Assembly: GCA_963682055.1 (NCBI GenBank) | Contig: OY821747.1 | Location: 32,796,126-32,860,125, forward strand | Direction of reading: 5' to 3' | Origin: Primula veris | Taxonomy: Eukaryota; Streptophyta; Magnoliopsida; Ericales; Primulaceae | DNA: 64,000 nt | In this document: in pieces, positions 48,301 to 61,374 of the stretch | Position numbering within the stretch: the first letter of the stretch is position 1 | Layout of the letters: the number at the start of each line of letters is the position of its first letter | Program-made: the position numbers and the translations under genes | Notes under the pieces: model-generated | Databases searched by the model: none | The model's input: only the letters and a program-made list of their open reading frames with translations | Told to the model about the DNA's origin: nothing

Positions 48301-51300
48301 ATAAGTCCCTTAATTGCTTAAAACCTGCAACCAAACAAGACCCTATTATCTTCAAAGCTTGGTTTTTTTGCATTCTCATCAATAGAATTTATTTGATCAG
48401 CTTAAAAGCTTGGTTCTTTGCATTCCCATCAACAGAAAAACTAAAACTACTATATATTTAATAACCATCTCAAATAAGTCCCTTAATTTCTTAAAACCTG
48501 CAACCAAACAAGACCCTATTATCTTCAAAGCTTGGTTTTTTTGCATTCTCATCAATAGAATTTATTTGATCAGCTTAAAAGCTTGGTTCTTTGCATTCCC
48601 ATCAACCGAAAAACTAAAACTACTATATATTTAATAACCATCTCAAATAAGTCCCTTAATTGCTTAAAACCTGCAACCAAACAAGACCCTATTATCTTCA
48701 AAGCTTGGTTTTTTTGCATTCTCATCAATAGAATTTATTTGATCAGCTTAAAAGCTTGGTTCTTTGCATTCCCATCAACAGAAAAACTAAAACTACTATG
48801 TATTTAATAACCATCTCAAATAAGTCCCTTAATTGCTTAAAACCTGCAACCAAACAAGACCCTATTATCTTCAAAGCTTGGTTTTTTTGCATTCTCATCA
48901 ATAGAATTGATTTGATCAGCTTAAAAGCTTGGTTCTTTGCATTCCCATCAACAGAAAAACTAAAACTACTATATATTTAATAACCATCTCAAATAAGTCC
49001 CTTAATTGCTTAAAACCTGCAACCAAACAAGACCCTATTATCTTCAAAGCTTGGTTTTTTTTGCATTCTCATCAATAGAATTTATTTGATCAGATTAAAA
49101 GCTTGGTTCTTTGCATTCCCATCAAAAGAAAAACTAAAATTATATTTTAATAACCATCTCAAATAAGCCCCTTAATTGCTTAAAACCTGCAACCAAACAA
49201 GACCCTATTATCTTCAAAGCTTGGTTTTTTTGCATTCTTATCAATAGAATTTATTTGATCAGCTTAAAAGCTTGGTTCTTTGCATTCCCATCAACAGAAA
49301 AACTAAAACTACTATATATTTAATAACCATCTCAAATAAGTCTCTTAATTGCTTAAAACCTGCAACCAAACAAGATCCTATTATCTTCAAAGCTTGGTTT
49401 TTTTGCATTCCCATCAATAGAATTTATTTGATCAGCTTAAAAGCTTGGTTCTTTGCATTCCCATCAATAGAAAAACTAAAATTATATTCTAATAACAATC
49501 TCAAATAAACCCCTTAATTGCTTAAAACCTGCAACCAAACAAGACCCTATTATCTTCAAAGCTTGGTTTTTTTGCATTCTCATCAATAGAATTTATTTGA
49601 TCAGCTTAAAAGCTTGGTTCTTTGCATTCCCATCAACAGAAAAACTAAAAATACTATATATTTAATAACCATCTCAAATAAGTCCCTTAATTGCTTAAAA
49701 CCTGCAACCAAACAAGACCCTATTATCTTAAAAGCTTGGTTTTTTTGCATTCTCATCAATAGAATTTATTTGATCAGCTTAAAATCTTGGTTCTTTGCAT
49801 TCCCATCAAAAGAAAAACTAAAATTATATTTTAATAACCATCTCAAATAAGCCCCTTAATTGCTTAAAACCTGCAACCAAACAAGACCCTATTATCTTCA
49901 AAGCTTGGTTTTTTTGCATTCTCATCAACAGAATTTATTTGATCAGCTTAAAAGCTTGGTTCTTTGCATTCCCATACACAGAAAAACTAAAACTACTATA
50001 TATTTAATAACCATCTCAAATAAGTCCCTTAATTGCTTAAAACCTGCAACCAAACAAGACCCTATTATCTTCAAATCTTGGTTTTTTTGCATTCTCATCA
50101 ATAGAATTTATTTGATCAGCTTAAAAGCTTGGTTCTTTGCATTCCCATCAACAGAAAAACTAAAACTACTATATATTTAATAACCATCTCAAATAAGTCC
50201 CTTAATTGCTTAAAACCTGCAACCAAACAAGACCCTATTATCTTCAAAGCTTGGTTTTTTTGCATTCTCATCAATAGAATTTATTTGATCATCTTAAAAG
50301 CTTGGTTCTTTGCATTCCCATCAACAGAAAAACTAAAACTACTATGTATTTAATAACCATCTCAAATAAGTCCCTTAATTGCTTAAAACCTGCAACCAAA
50401 CAAGACCCTATTATCTTCAAAGCTTGGTTTTTTTGCATTCTCATCAATAGAATTTATTTGATCAGCTTAAAAGCTTGGTTCTTTGCATTCCCATCAACAG
50501 AAAAACTAAAACTACTATATATTTAATAACCATCTCAAATAAGTCCCTTAATTGCTTAAAACCTGCAACCAAACAAGACCCTATTATCTTCAAAGCTTGG
50601 TTTTTTTTGCATTCTCATCAATAGAATTTATTTGATCAGATTAAAAGCTTGGTTCTTTGCATTCCCATCAAAAGAAAAACTAAAATTATATTTTAATAAC
50701 CATCTCAAATAAGCCCCTTAATTGCTTAAAACCTGCAACCAAACAAGACCCTATTATCTTCAAACCTTGGTTTTTTTGCATTCTTATCAATAGAATTTAT
50801 TTGATCAGCTTAAAAGCTTGGTTCTTTGCATTCCCATCAACAGAAAAACTAAAACTACTATATATTTAATAACCATCTCAAATAAGTCTCTTAATTGCTT
50901 AAAACCTGCAACCAAACAAGATCCTATTATCTTCAAAGCTTGGTTTTTTTGCATTCTCATCAATAGAATTTATTTGATCAGCTTAAAAGCTTGGTTCTTT
51001 GCATTCCCATCAATAGAAAAACTAAAATTATATTCTAATAACAATCTCAAATAAACCCCTTAATTGCTTAAAACCTGCAACCAAACAAGACCCTATTATC
51101 TTCAAAGCTTGGTTTTTTTGCATTCTCATCAATAGAATTTATTTGATCAGCTTAAAAGCTTGGTTCTTTGCATTCCCATCAACAGAAAAACTAAAACTAC
51201 TATATATTTAATAACCATCTCAAATAAGTCCCTTAATTGCTTAAAACCTGCAACCAAACAAGACCCTATTATCTTAAAAGCTTGGTTTTTTTGCATTCTC

Positions 51301-54300
51301 ATCAATAGAATTTATTTGATCAGCTTAAAATCTTGGTTCTTTGCATTCCCATCAAAAGAAAAACTAAAATTATATTTTAATAACCATCTCAAATAAGCCC
51401 CTTAATTGCTTAAAACCTGCAACCAAACAAGACCCTATTATCTTCAAAGCTTGGTTTTTTTGCATTCTCATCAACAGAATTTATTTGATCAGCTTAAAAG
51501 CTTGGTTCTTTGCATTCCCATACACAGAAAAACTAAAACTACTATATATTTAATAACCATCTCAAATAAGTCCCTTAATTGCTTAAAACCTGCAACCAAA
51601 CAAGACCCTATTATCTTCAAATCTTGGTTTTTTTGCATTCTCATCAATAGAATTTATTTGATCAGCTTAAAAGCTTGGTTCTTTGCATTCCCATCAACAG
51701 AAAAACTAAAACTACTATATATTTAATAACCATCTCAAATAAGTCCCTTAATTGCTTAAAACCTGCAACCAAACAAGACCCTATTATCTTCAAAGCTTGG
51801 TTTTTTTGCATTCTCATCAATAGAATTTATTTGATCATCTTAAAAGCTTGGTTCTTTGCATTCCCATCAACAGAAAAACTAAAACTACTATGTATTTAAT
51901 AACCATCTCAAATAAGTCCCTTAATTGCTTAAAACCTGCAACCAAACAAGACCCTATTATCTTCAAAGCTTGGTTTTTTTGCATTCTCATCAATAGAATT
52001 TATTTGATCAGCTTAAAAGCTTGGTTCTTTGCATTCCCATCAACAGAAAAACTAAAACTACTATATATTTAATAACCATCTCAAATAAGTCCCTTAATTG
52101 CTTAAAACCTGCAACCAAACAAGACCCTATTATCTTCAAAGCTTGGTTTTTTTTGCATTCTCATCAATAGAATTTATTTGATCAGATTAAAAGCTTGGTT
52201 CTTTGCATTCCCATCAAAAGAAAAACTAAAATTATATTTTAATAACCATCTCAAATAAGCCCCTTAATTGCTTAAAACCTGCAACCAAACAAGACCCTAT
52301 TATCTTCAAACCTTGGTTTTTTTGCATTCTTATCAATAGAATTTATTTGATCAGCTTAAAAGCTTGGTTCTTTGCATTCCCATCAACAGAAAAACTAAAA
52401 CTACTATATATTTAATAACCATCTCAAATAAGTCTCTTAATTGCTTAAAACCTGCAACCAAACAAGATCCTATTATCTTCAAAGCTTGGTTTTTTTGCAT
52501 TCTCATCAATAGAATTTATTTGATCAGCTTAAAAGCTTGGTTCTTTGCATTCCCATCAATAGAAAAACTAAAATTATATTCTAATAACAATCTCAAATAA
52601 ACCCCTTAATTGCTTAAAACCTGCAACCAAACAAGACCCTATTATCTTCAAAGCTTGGTTTTTTTGCATTCTCATCAATAGAATTTATTTGATCAGCTTA
52701 AAAGCTTGGTTCTTTGCATTCCCATCAACAGAAAAACTAAAACTACTATATATTTAATAACCATCTCAAATAAGTCCCTTAATTGCTTAAAACCTCCAAC
52801 CAAACAAGACCCTATTATCTTAAAAGCTTGTTTTTTTTGCATTCTCATCAATAGAATTTATTTGATCAGCTTAAAAGCTTGGTTCTTTGCATTCCCATCA
52901 AAAGAAAAACTAAAATTATATTTTAATAACCATCTCAAATAAGCCCCTTAATTGCTTAAAACCTGCAACCAAACAAGACCCTATTATCTTCAAAGCTTGG
53001 TTTTTTTGCATTCTTATCAATAGAATTTATTTGATCAGCTTAAAAGCTTGGTTCTTTGCATTCCCATCAACAGAAAAACTAAAACTACTATATATTTAAT
53101 AACCATCTCAAATAAGTCTCTTAATTGCTTAAAACCTGCAACCAAACAAGATCCTATTATCTTCAAAGCTTGGTTTTTTTGCATTCCCATCAATAGAATT
53201 TATTTGATCAGCTTAAAAGCTTGGTTCTTTGCATTCCCATCAATAGAAAAACTAAAATTATATTCTAATAACAATCTCAAATAAACCCCTTAATTGCTTA
53301 AAACCTGCAACCAAACAAGACCCTATTATCTTCAAAGCTTGGTTTTTTTGCATTCTCATCAATAGAATTTATTTGATCAGCTTAAAAGCTTGGTTCTTTG
53401 CATTCCCATCAACAGAAAAACTAAAAGTACTATATATTTAATAACCATCTCAAATAAGTCCCTTAATTGCTTAAAACCTGCAACCAAACAAGACCCTATT
53501 ATCTTAAAAGCTTGGTTTTTTTGCATTCTCATCAATAGAATTTATTTGATCAGCTTAAAAGCTTGGTTCTTTGCATTCCCATCAAAAGAAAAACTAAAAT
53601 TATATTTTAATAACCATCTCAAATAAGCCCCTTAATTGCTTAAAACCTGCAACCAAACAAGACCCTATTATCTTCAAAGCTTGGTTTTTTTGCATTCTCA
53701 TCAACAGAATTTATTTGATCAGCTTAAAAGCTTGGTTCTTTGCATTCCCATACACAGAAAAACTAAAACTACTATATATTTAATAACCATCTCAAATAAG
53801 TCCCTTAATTGCTTAAAACCTGCAACCAAACAAGACCCTATTATCTTCAAAGCTTGGTTTTTTTTCATTCTCATCAATAGAATTTATTTGATCAGCTTAA
53901 AAGCTTGGTTCTTTGCATTCCCATCAACAGAAAAACTAAAACTACTATATATTTAATAACCATCTCAAATAAGTCCCTTAATTGCTTAAAACCTGCAACC
54001 AAACAAGACCCTATTATCTTCAAAGCTTGGTTTTTTTGCATTCTCATCAATAGAATTTATTTGATCAGCTTAAAAGCTTGGTTCTTTGCATTCCCATCAA
54101 CCGAAAAACTAAAACTACTATATATTTAATAACCATCTCAAATAAGTCCCTTAATTGCTTAAAACCTGCAACCAAACAAGACCGTATTATCTTCAAAGCT
54201 TGGTTTTTTTGCATTCTCATCAATAGAATTTATTTGATCATCTTAAAAGCTTGGTTCTTTGCATTCCCATCAACAGAAAAACTAAAACTACTATGTATTT

Positions 54301-57300
54301 AATAACCATCTCAAATAAGTCCCTTAATTGCTTAAAACCTGCAACCAAACAAGACCCTATTATCTTCAAAGCTTGGTTTTTTTGCATTCTCATCAATAGA
54401 ATTTATTTGATCAGCTTAAAAGCTTGGTTCTTTGCATTCCCATCAACAGAAAAACTAAAACTACTATATATTTAATAACCATCTCAAATAAGTCCCTTAA
54501 TTGCTTAAAACTTGCAACCAAACAAGACCCTATTATCTTCAAAGCTTGGTTTTTTTGCATTCTCATCAATATAATTTATTTGATCAGCTTAAAAGCTTGG
54601 TTCTTTGGATTCCCATCAATAGAAAAACTAAAATTATATTTTAATAACCATCTCAAATAAGCCCCTTAATTGCTTAAAACCTGCAACCAAACAAGACCCT
54701 ATTATCTTCAAAGCTTGGTTTTTTTGCATTCTCATCAACAGAATTTATTTGATCAGCTTAAAAGCTTGGTTCTTTGGATTCCCATCAATAGAAAAACTAA
54801 AACTACTATATATTTAATAACCATCTCAAATAAGTCTCTTAATTGCTTAAAACCTGCAACTAAACAAGACCCTATTATCTTCAAAGCTTGGTTTTTTTAC
54901 ATTCTCATCAATAGAATTTATTTGATCAGCTTAAAAGCTTGGTTCTTTGCATTCCCATCAACAGAAAAACTAAAACTACTATATATTTAATAACCATCTC
55001 AAATAAGTCCCTTAATTGCTTAAAACCTGCAACCAAACAAGACCCTATTATCTTCAAAGCTTGGTTTTTTTGCATTCTCATCAATAGAATTTATCTGATC
55101 AGCTTAAAAGCTTGGTTCGTTGCATTCCCATCAAGAGAAAAACTAAAATTATATTTTAATAACCATCTCAAATAAGCCCCTTTATTGCTTAAAACCTGCA
55201 ACCAAACAAGACCCTATTATCTTAAAAGCTTGGTTTTTTTGCATTCTCATCAATAAAATTTATTTGATCAGCTTAAAAGCTTGGTTCTTTGCATTCCCAT
55301 CAATAGAAAAACTAAAATTATATTTTAATAACCATCTCAAATAAGCCCCTTAATTGCTTAAAACCTGCAACCAAACAAGACCCTATTATCTTCAAAGCTT
55401 GGTTTTTTTGCATTCTCATCAACAGAATTTATTTGATCAGCTTAAAAGCTTGGTTGTTTGCATTCCCATCAACAGAAAAACTAAAACTACTATATATTTA
55501 ATAACCATCTCAAATAAGTCCCTTAATTGCTTAAAACCTGCAACTAAACAAGACCCTATTATCTTCAAAGCTTGGTTTTTTTACATTCTCATCAATAGAA
55601 TTTATTTGATCAGCTTAAAAGCTTGGTTCTTTGCATTCCCATCAACAGAAAAACTAAAACTACTATATATTTAATAACCATCTCAAATAAGTCCCTTAAT
55701 TGCTTAAAACCTGCAACCAAACAAGACCCTATTATCTTCAAAGCTTGGTTTTTTTGCATTCTCATCAATACAATTTATTTGATCAGCTTAAAAGCTTGGT
55801 TCTTTGCATTCCCATCAATAGAAAAACTAAAATTATATTTTAATAACCATCTCAAATAAGCCCCTTAATTGCTTAAAACCTGCAACCAAACAAGACCCTA
55901 TTATCTTCAAAGCTTGGTTTTTTTGCATTCTCATCAACAGAATTTATTTGATCAGCTTAAAAGCTTGGTTCTTTGCATTCCCATCAACAGAAAAACTAAA
56001 ACTACTATATATTTAATAACCATCTCAAATAAGTCCCTTAATTGCTTAAAACCTGCAACTAAACAAGACCCTATTATCTTCAAAGCTTGGTTTTTTTGCA
56101 TTCTCATCAATAGAATTTATTTTATCAGCTTAAAAGCTTGGTTCTTTGCATTCCCATCAACAGAAAAACTAAAACTACTATATATTTAATAACCATCTCA
56201 GATAAGCCCCTTAATTGCTTAAAATCTGCAACCAAACAAGACCCTATTATCTTGAAAACTTGTTTTTTTTGCATTCTCATCAATAGAATTTATTTGATCA
56301 GCTTAAAAGGTTGGTTCTTTGCATTCCCATCAACAGAAAAACTAAAACTACTATATATTTAATACCCATCTCAAATAAGTCCCTTAATTGCTTAACACCT
56401 GCAACCAAACAAGACCCTATTATCTTCAAAGCTTGGTTTTTTTGCATTCTCATCAATAGAATTTATTTGATCAGCTTAAAAGCTTGGTTCTTTGCATTCC
56501 CATCAATAGAAAAACTAAAACTACTATATATTTAATAACCATCTCAACTAATCCCCTTAATTGCTTAAAACCTGCAACCAAACAAGACCCTATTATCTTC
56601 AAAGCTTGGTTTTTTTGCATTCTCATCAATATAATTTATTTGATCAGCTTAAAAGCTTGGTTCTTTGGATTCCCATCAATAGAAAAACTAAAATTATATT
56701 TTAATAACCATCTCAAATAAGCCCCTTTATTGCTTAAAACCTGCAACCAAACAAGACCCTATTATCTTAAAAGCTTGGTTTTTTTGCATTCTCATCAATA
56801 AAATTTATTTGATCAGCTTAAAAGCTTGGTTCTTTGCATTCCCATCAATAGAAAAACTAAAATTATATTTTAATAACCATCTCAAATAAGCCCCTTAATT
56901 GCTTAAAACCTGCAACCAAACAAGACCCTATTATCTCAAAGCTTGGTTTTTTTGCATTCTCATCAACAGAATTTATTTGATCAGCTTAAAAGCTTGGTTC
57001 TTTGCATTCCCATCAACAGAAAAACTAAAACTACTATATATTTAATAACCATCTCAAATAAGTCTCTTAATTGCTTAAAACCTGCAACTAAACAAGACCC
57101 TATTATCTTCAAAGCTTGGTTTTTTTACATTCTCATCAATAGAATTTATTTGATCAGCTTAAAAGCTTGGTTCTTTGCATTCCCATCAACAGAAAAACTA
57201 AAACTACTATATATTTAATAACCATCTCAAATAAGTCCCTTAATTGCTTAAAACCTGCAACCAAACAAGACCCTATTATCTTCAAAGCTTGGTTTTTTTG

Positions 57301-58844
57301 CATTCTCATCAATAGAATTTATCTGATCAGCTTAAAACCTTGGTTCGTTGCATTCCCATCAAGAGAAAAACTAAAATTATATTTTAATAACCATCTCAAA
57401 TAAGCCCCTTAATTGCTTAAAACCTGCAACCAAACAAGACCCTATTATCTTCAAAGCTTGGTTTTTTTGCATTCTCATCAATAGAATTTATTTGATCAGC
57501 TTAAAAGCTTGGTTCTTTGCATTCCCATCAACAGAAAAACTAAAACTACTATATATTTAATAACCATCTCAAATAAGTCCCTTAATTGCTTAAAACCTGC
57601 AACCAAACAAGACCCTATTATCTTCAAAGCTTGGTTTTTTTGCATTCTCATCAATAGAATTTATTTGATCAGCTTAAAAGCTTGGTTCTTTGCATTCCCA
57701 TCAACAGAAAAACTAAAACTACTATATATTTAATAACCATCTCAAATAAGTCCCTTATTTGCTTAAAACCTGCAACCAAACAAGACCCTATTATCTTCAA
57801 AGCTTGGTTTTTTTGCATTCTCATCAATAGAATTTATTTGATCAGCTTAAAAGCTTGGTTCTTTGCATTCCCATCAATAGAAAAACTAAAATTATATTTT
57901 AATAACCATCTCAAATAAGCCCCTTAATTGCTTAAAACCTGCAACCAAACAAGACCCTATTATCTTCAAAGCTTGGTTTTTTTGCATTCTCATCAATAGA
58001 ATTTATTTGATCAGCTTAAAAGCTTGGTTCTTTGCATTCCCATCAATAGAAAAACTAAAATTATATTTTAATAACCATCTCAAATAAGCCCCTTAATTGC
58101 TTAAAACCTGCAACCAAACAAGACCCTATTATCTTCAAAGCTTGGTTTTTTTGCATTCTCATCAATAGAATTTATTTGATCAACTTAAAAGCTTGGTTCT
58201 TTGCATTCCCATCAACAGAAAAACTAAAACTACTATATATTTAATACCCATCTCAAATAAGTCCCTTAATTGCTTAAAACCTGCAACCAAACAAGACCCT
58301 ATTATCTTCAAAGCTTGGTTTTTTTGCATTCTCATCAATAGAATTTATTTGATCAGCTTAAAAGCTTGGTTCTTTGCATTCCCATCAACAGAAAAACTAA
58401 AACTACTATATATTTAATAACCATCTCAAATAAGTCCCTTAATTGCTTAAAACCTGCAACCAAACAAGACCCTATTATTTTCAAAGCTTGGTTTTTTTGC
58501 ATTCTCATCAATAGAATTTATTTGATCAGCTTAAAAGCTTGGTTCTTTGCATTCCCATCAACAGAAAAACTAAAACTACTATGTATTTAATAACCATCTC
58601 AAATAAGTCCCTTAATTGCTTAAAACCTGCAACCAAACAAGACCCTATTATCTTCAAAGCTTGGTTTTTTTGCATTCTCATCAATAGAATTTATTTGATC
58701 AGCTTAAAAGCTTGGTTCTTTGGATTCCCATCAATAGAAAAACTAAAATTATATTTTAATAACCATCTCAAATAAGTCCCTTAATTGCTTAAAACCTACA
58801 ACCAAACAAGACCTTATTATCTTCAAAGCTTGGTTTTTTTGCAT
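36351..58844. repeat. Satellite array, about 130 monomers of 173 or 169 bases
   Basis: 22.5 kb of head-to-tail monomers. The start of one fixed word occurs at 36377, 36550 and 36723 (step 173) and at 47553, 47895 and 48237 (173 plus 169). Type A has CTACTATATATTTAATAACC; type B has TTATATTTTAATAACC and is four bases shorter. Each monomer carries two HindIII sites in near-duplicate words (CAAAGCTTGGTTTTTTTGCA and AAAAGCTTGGTTCTTTGCA). Higher-order repeats are visible with periods of 1546, 2922 and 4817 bases. Many frames stay open for 74-106 codons only because the sequence repeats; they begin with TTG, not ATG, and are not genes. The last monomer stops mid-unit at 58844. Confidence 0.97.
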
Positions 58845-59495
58845 TGCGTTTTTCTACTCATAACGGTTTATCATTGCGTTTATCATTGCGTTTTTTAAAA
58901 CAACGAGTGTATCATTGAATAGTATTCTAGTCCAACAATTGTTACCTCCTAGCAAATTAACAAGAAGCTAGCATGCCAAGTTTTTATTTCATGATAGTAC
59001 TAGTATTTAAAAATGCCCTCTTGAACATTTCTTAAACCCATCCTTCTACATTTAACCACAAAATGTGTCACATCTGCCCTCTAATAATTTCATTAAAATT
59101 TCGACAGTAAAAAAAAATTAAAAAATTCGATTGCACCTGCTATTTACGCCACACAGTCCTCTATTTCACGCTATTAGTCCCTATAACGTGAATTTAACGT
59201 TTTTCTACTCGTTTATCTATCATTGCGTTTTTTAAAACAATGATTATATCATTGAATAGTATTCTAGTCCAACAATTGTTACTTCCTAGCAAATTAACAA
59301 GAAGCTGATTGTATCATTGAATAGTATTCTAGTCCAACAATTGTTACTTCCTAGCAAATTAACAAGAAGCTAGCATGCCAAGTTTTTATTTCATGATAGT
59401 ACTAGTATTTAAAAATGCCCTCTTGAACATTTCTTAAACCCATCTCTCAACATTTAACCACAAAGTGTGCATCACATTAAGCCTCCCCCAAGTAG
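58845..59495 (+). repeat. Duplicated promoter of the truncated lectin gene
   Basis: Homologous to 15075-15639. The left unit is cut by the satellite at GCGTTTTTCTACTCATAACGG. A 57-base piece, ATTGAATAGTATTCTAGTCC with CAACAATTGTTACTTCCTAG, appears at about 59252 and again at 59314, an extra duplication the first copy lacks. Confidence 0.85.
59406..59414 (+). promoter_or_regulatory. TATA-like box of the truncated lectin gene
   Basis: TATTTAAAA, 82 bases before the ATG, as in the full-length gene. Confidence 0.5.
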
Positions 59496-60527
59496 ATGGG
59501 AACACCACCGTCGCTCGCCATGATCCTGCTAATCGTCTGTCTCATCGCCACCACTTCCGCAAAAGCAATCACCTTCAATGGCCAATTCGGCCCTTTCGAC
59601 GACACTCTCTACTACTTCAAAATCATGGCCATCAAAGCACCTGCCACCATCAACAATAACGCCCTCCAGATCACTCTCGACTCCGCCGCCTCAGACTTCG
59701 ACCTCACCAACCAGTCTGGTCGGATCCTCTACAAAACACCTTTCAAACTCTGGCCAAACCAAAACAAAAACCAGAAAGGAAATAAGATATCTTCCTTTGA
59801 ATCGTCGTTCTTCGTCAACATCTACAATCTGAAAAATGTCTTGAACCCTGGCGAAGGCATGGCCTTCGTCTTGGCCCCAGACTTGAACCTCCCAGAAAAC
59901 AGCATCGGACAGTACCTTGGCCTAACCAACTCCACCACCAATGGAAACACGTCAAACAAGATCTTGGCTATTGAGCTCGACACCTTCAAGCAAGACTTCG
60001 ATCCTGATGACAACCATATTGGACTGAATATAAACAGTGTTTTTTCCAACAAGACCGTCTCGCTAACTCCTCTTGGGTTCGAGTTGTGTCCTGAAAACAA
60101 AGCTAATTTCTTTGTGATCTGGGTCAAGTACGACGGTGTTCAAAAGTTTATCGAGGTTTACATAGCACAACAGGAGAATAAGACTAGTCCGACTCCGGCC
60201 AAGCCTGCCTCTCCTGTTCTCACATCGAAACTCGACCTGAGGGATGTGGTGAGCCAGTTTTCTTATTTCGGGTTCTCCGCTTCCACGGGGAATACTGCGC
60301 AGCTCAACTGCGTGCTCAGGTGGAACCTCACTGTCGAGCACTTCCCAAATCATAACCACAATGGTCTAATCACTGCAGTCGCCGTCAGTGTGGCGGCGGT
60401 GGTGGTCGTGGCGATGCTTGTCGGAGCAGGGTTGTTTTATTTTTTTAAAAAGAAAAGGATAATGAGGAAGAGGTCGAACTTGGTTGGAGCCATAACGAGG
60501 TTGCCTGGGACACCGAGGGAGAGATAG
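59496..60527 (+). CDS. Kinase-less L-type lectin receptor-like protein (truncated LecRK paralogue)
   Basis: 343 residues in one exon. Signal peptide MGTPPSLAMILLIVCLIATT, legume-lectin domain (about 24-265) nearly identical to the full-length gene, membrane helix (VAVSVAAVVVVAMLVGAGLF) and KKKR stop-transfer, then only about twenty cytosolic residues ending GTPRER. Homology to the full-length gene ends at ACCGAGGGA (60517-60525), inside its first exon, so the kinase was lost by rearrangement and not by splicing. The frame has no other defect and the promoter is duplicated with it. It could make a membrane-anchored lectin without signalling domain, or be a dead fragment that is too young to have decayed. 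Downstream lies the 434-base block shared with 4180-4613. Confidence 0.8.
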   Translation: MGTPPSLAMILLIVCLIATTSAKAITFNGQFGPFDDTLYYFKIMAIKAPATINNNALQITLDSAASDFDLTNQSGRILYKTPFKLWPNQNKNQKGNKISSFESSFFVNIYNLKNVLNPGEGMAFVLAPDLNLPENSIGQYLGLTNSTTNGNTSNKILAIELDTFKQDFDPDDNHIGLNINSVFSNKTVSLTPLGFELCPENKANFFVIWVKYDGVQKFIEVYIAQQENKTSPTPAKPASPVLTSKLDLRDVVSQFSYFGFSASTGNTAQLNCVLRWNLTVEHFPNHNHNGLITAVAVSVAAVVVVAMLVGAGLFYFFKKKRIMRKRSNLVGAITRLPGTPRER

Positions 60528-60537
60528 ACTACTTATT

Positions 60538-60971
60538 AAAATAGCATTGTTGTTGAGGATCATTGTTCGGAGAATTGTTGTTTATTGTATCATAGTTGGT
60601 TATATAAGAACCAAAGAGTTTCTATATGGGTTCGTCATTAGTCTTTTATTTTATTAGTTTGTTATTACTATTTAATGAGATACCTTTTGGTCATAAGTTT
60701 GAATATTGCAATTGGTTTGTTTATAGATAAAGTAAACATTTGGAAGGCTCATATATGTCTAACGTCTAGGTGAAAGAAATTGATTTTCCTTTTCTAGGCC
60801 ATATTTCATCTTATTTTGGTATAGATTACTTTCAAGAAAATAGTTTTGGATATAAGGGCACTTTCTTTGATGTGGTGAATTGGCTAGATGATGCATGTTG
60901 AATTGAAGCATTGTTACTTGAGCGGTTGAACTCACGACTGTTGTGAATTTTTGGTACAAAAATATTGTATG
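60538..60971. repeat. 434-base block shared with 4180-4613 (copy 2)
   Basis: The match to 4180-4613 is the same length. It starts ten bases after the stop of the truncated lectin gene and ends at the copia LTR. The last five bases, GTATG, are the left target duplication. Confidence 0.85.
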
Positions 60972-61194
60972 TGTTGTGTGACATATTAGCTCGTTATAGA
61001 TATATATAGAGATATATATAGATATAGAGAGAGGTATGAGAGACAACAATAAGGGAAACTTTATTAATCAGAATATATGAATGAATGTGAAATACAAGAC
61101 CCCTAACCCTCTTTATATAGATAGAGGGGTAGGGTTATAAGTCCACTTGGGCCCATAAAGTACAAGCTCAATAGTCCAATAATATCCTACAACA
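60972..61194 (-). repeat. 3' LTR of the right-hand copia element
   Basis: Ends TGTTGTGTGA and CTACAACA. In element sense it has the TATA box CTATATAAAG (61111-61120), followed by an AATAAAG polyadenylation-like word near 61055. Confidence 0.88.
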
Positions 61195-61215
61195 CTCCCC
61201 CTTTGGACGTCTTGA
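61195..61215 (-). other. Polypurine tract of the right-hand copia element
   Basis: The minus strand reads CCAAAGGGGGAG directly before the LTR. Confidence 0.8.
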
Positions 61216-61374
61216 ATTCTTCGTCTTCATGCAGTCGATCTGAGTCGAGTTCATTCGCAGTGCTAAACACATAAAAACCTTATGACCGGAAAACCCAGTG
61301 TGGGACAAAACCGGTACCTAGGAGAAACTGTGTAGCCGAATGATATAGGCCGAAATATCATGTAAGTAACTAAC

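Noticed and set aside
36377..58775. Long series of near-identical open frames of 74, 78 and 106 codons in the repeat array, read as a protein family
   Set aside because: They start with TTG, not ATG. They recur only because the DNA repeats, they overlap in different frames, and the monomer lengths (173 and 169) are not multiples of three. They are satellite DNA.
36351..58844. CRISPR-like array because of regular direct repeats
   Set aside because: There are no unique spacers. The whole period is repeated, the host is a plant nucleus and no cas genes exist.
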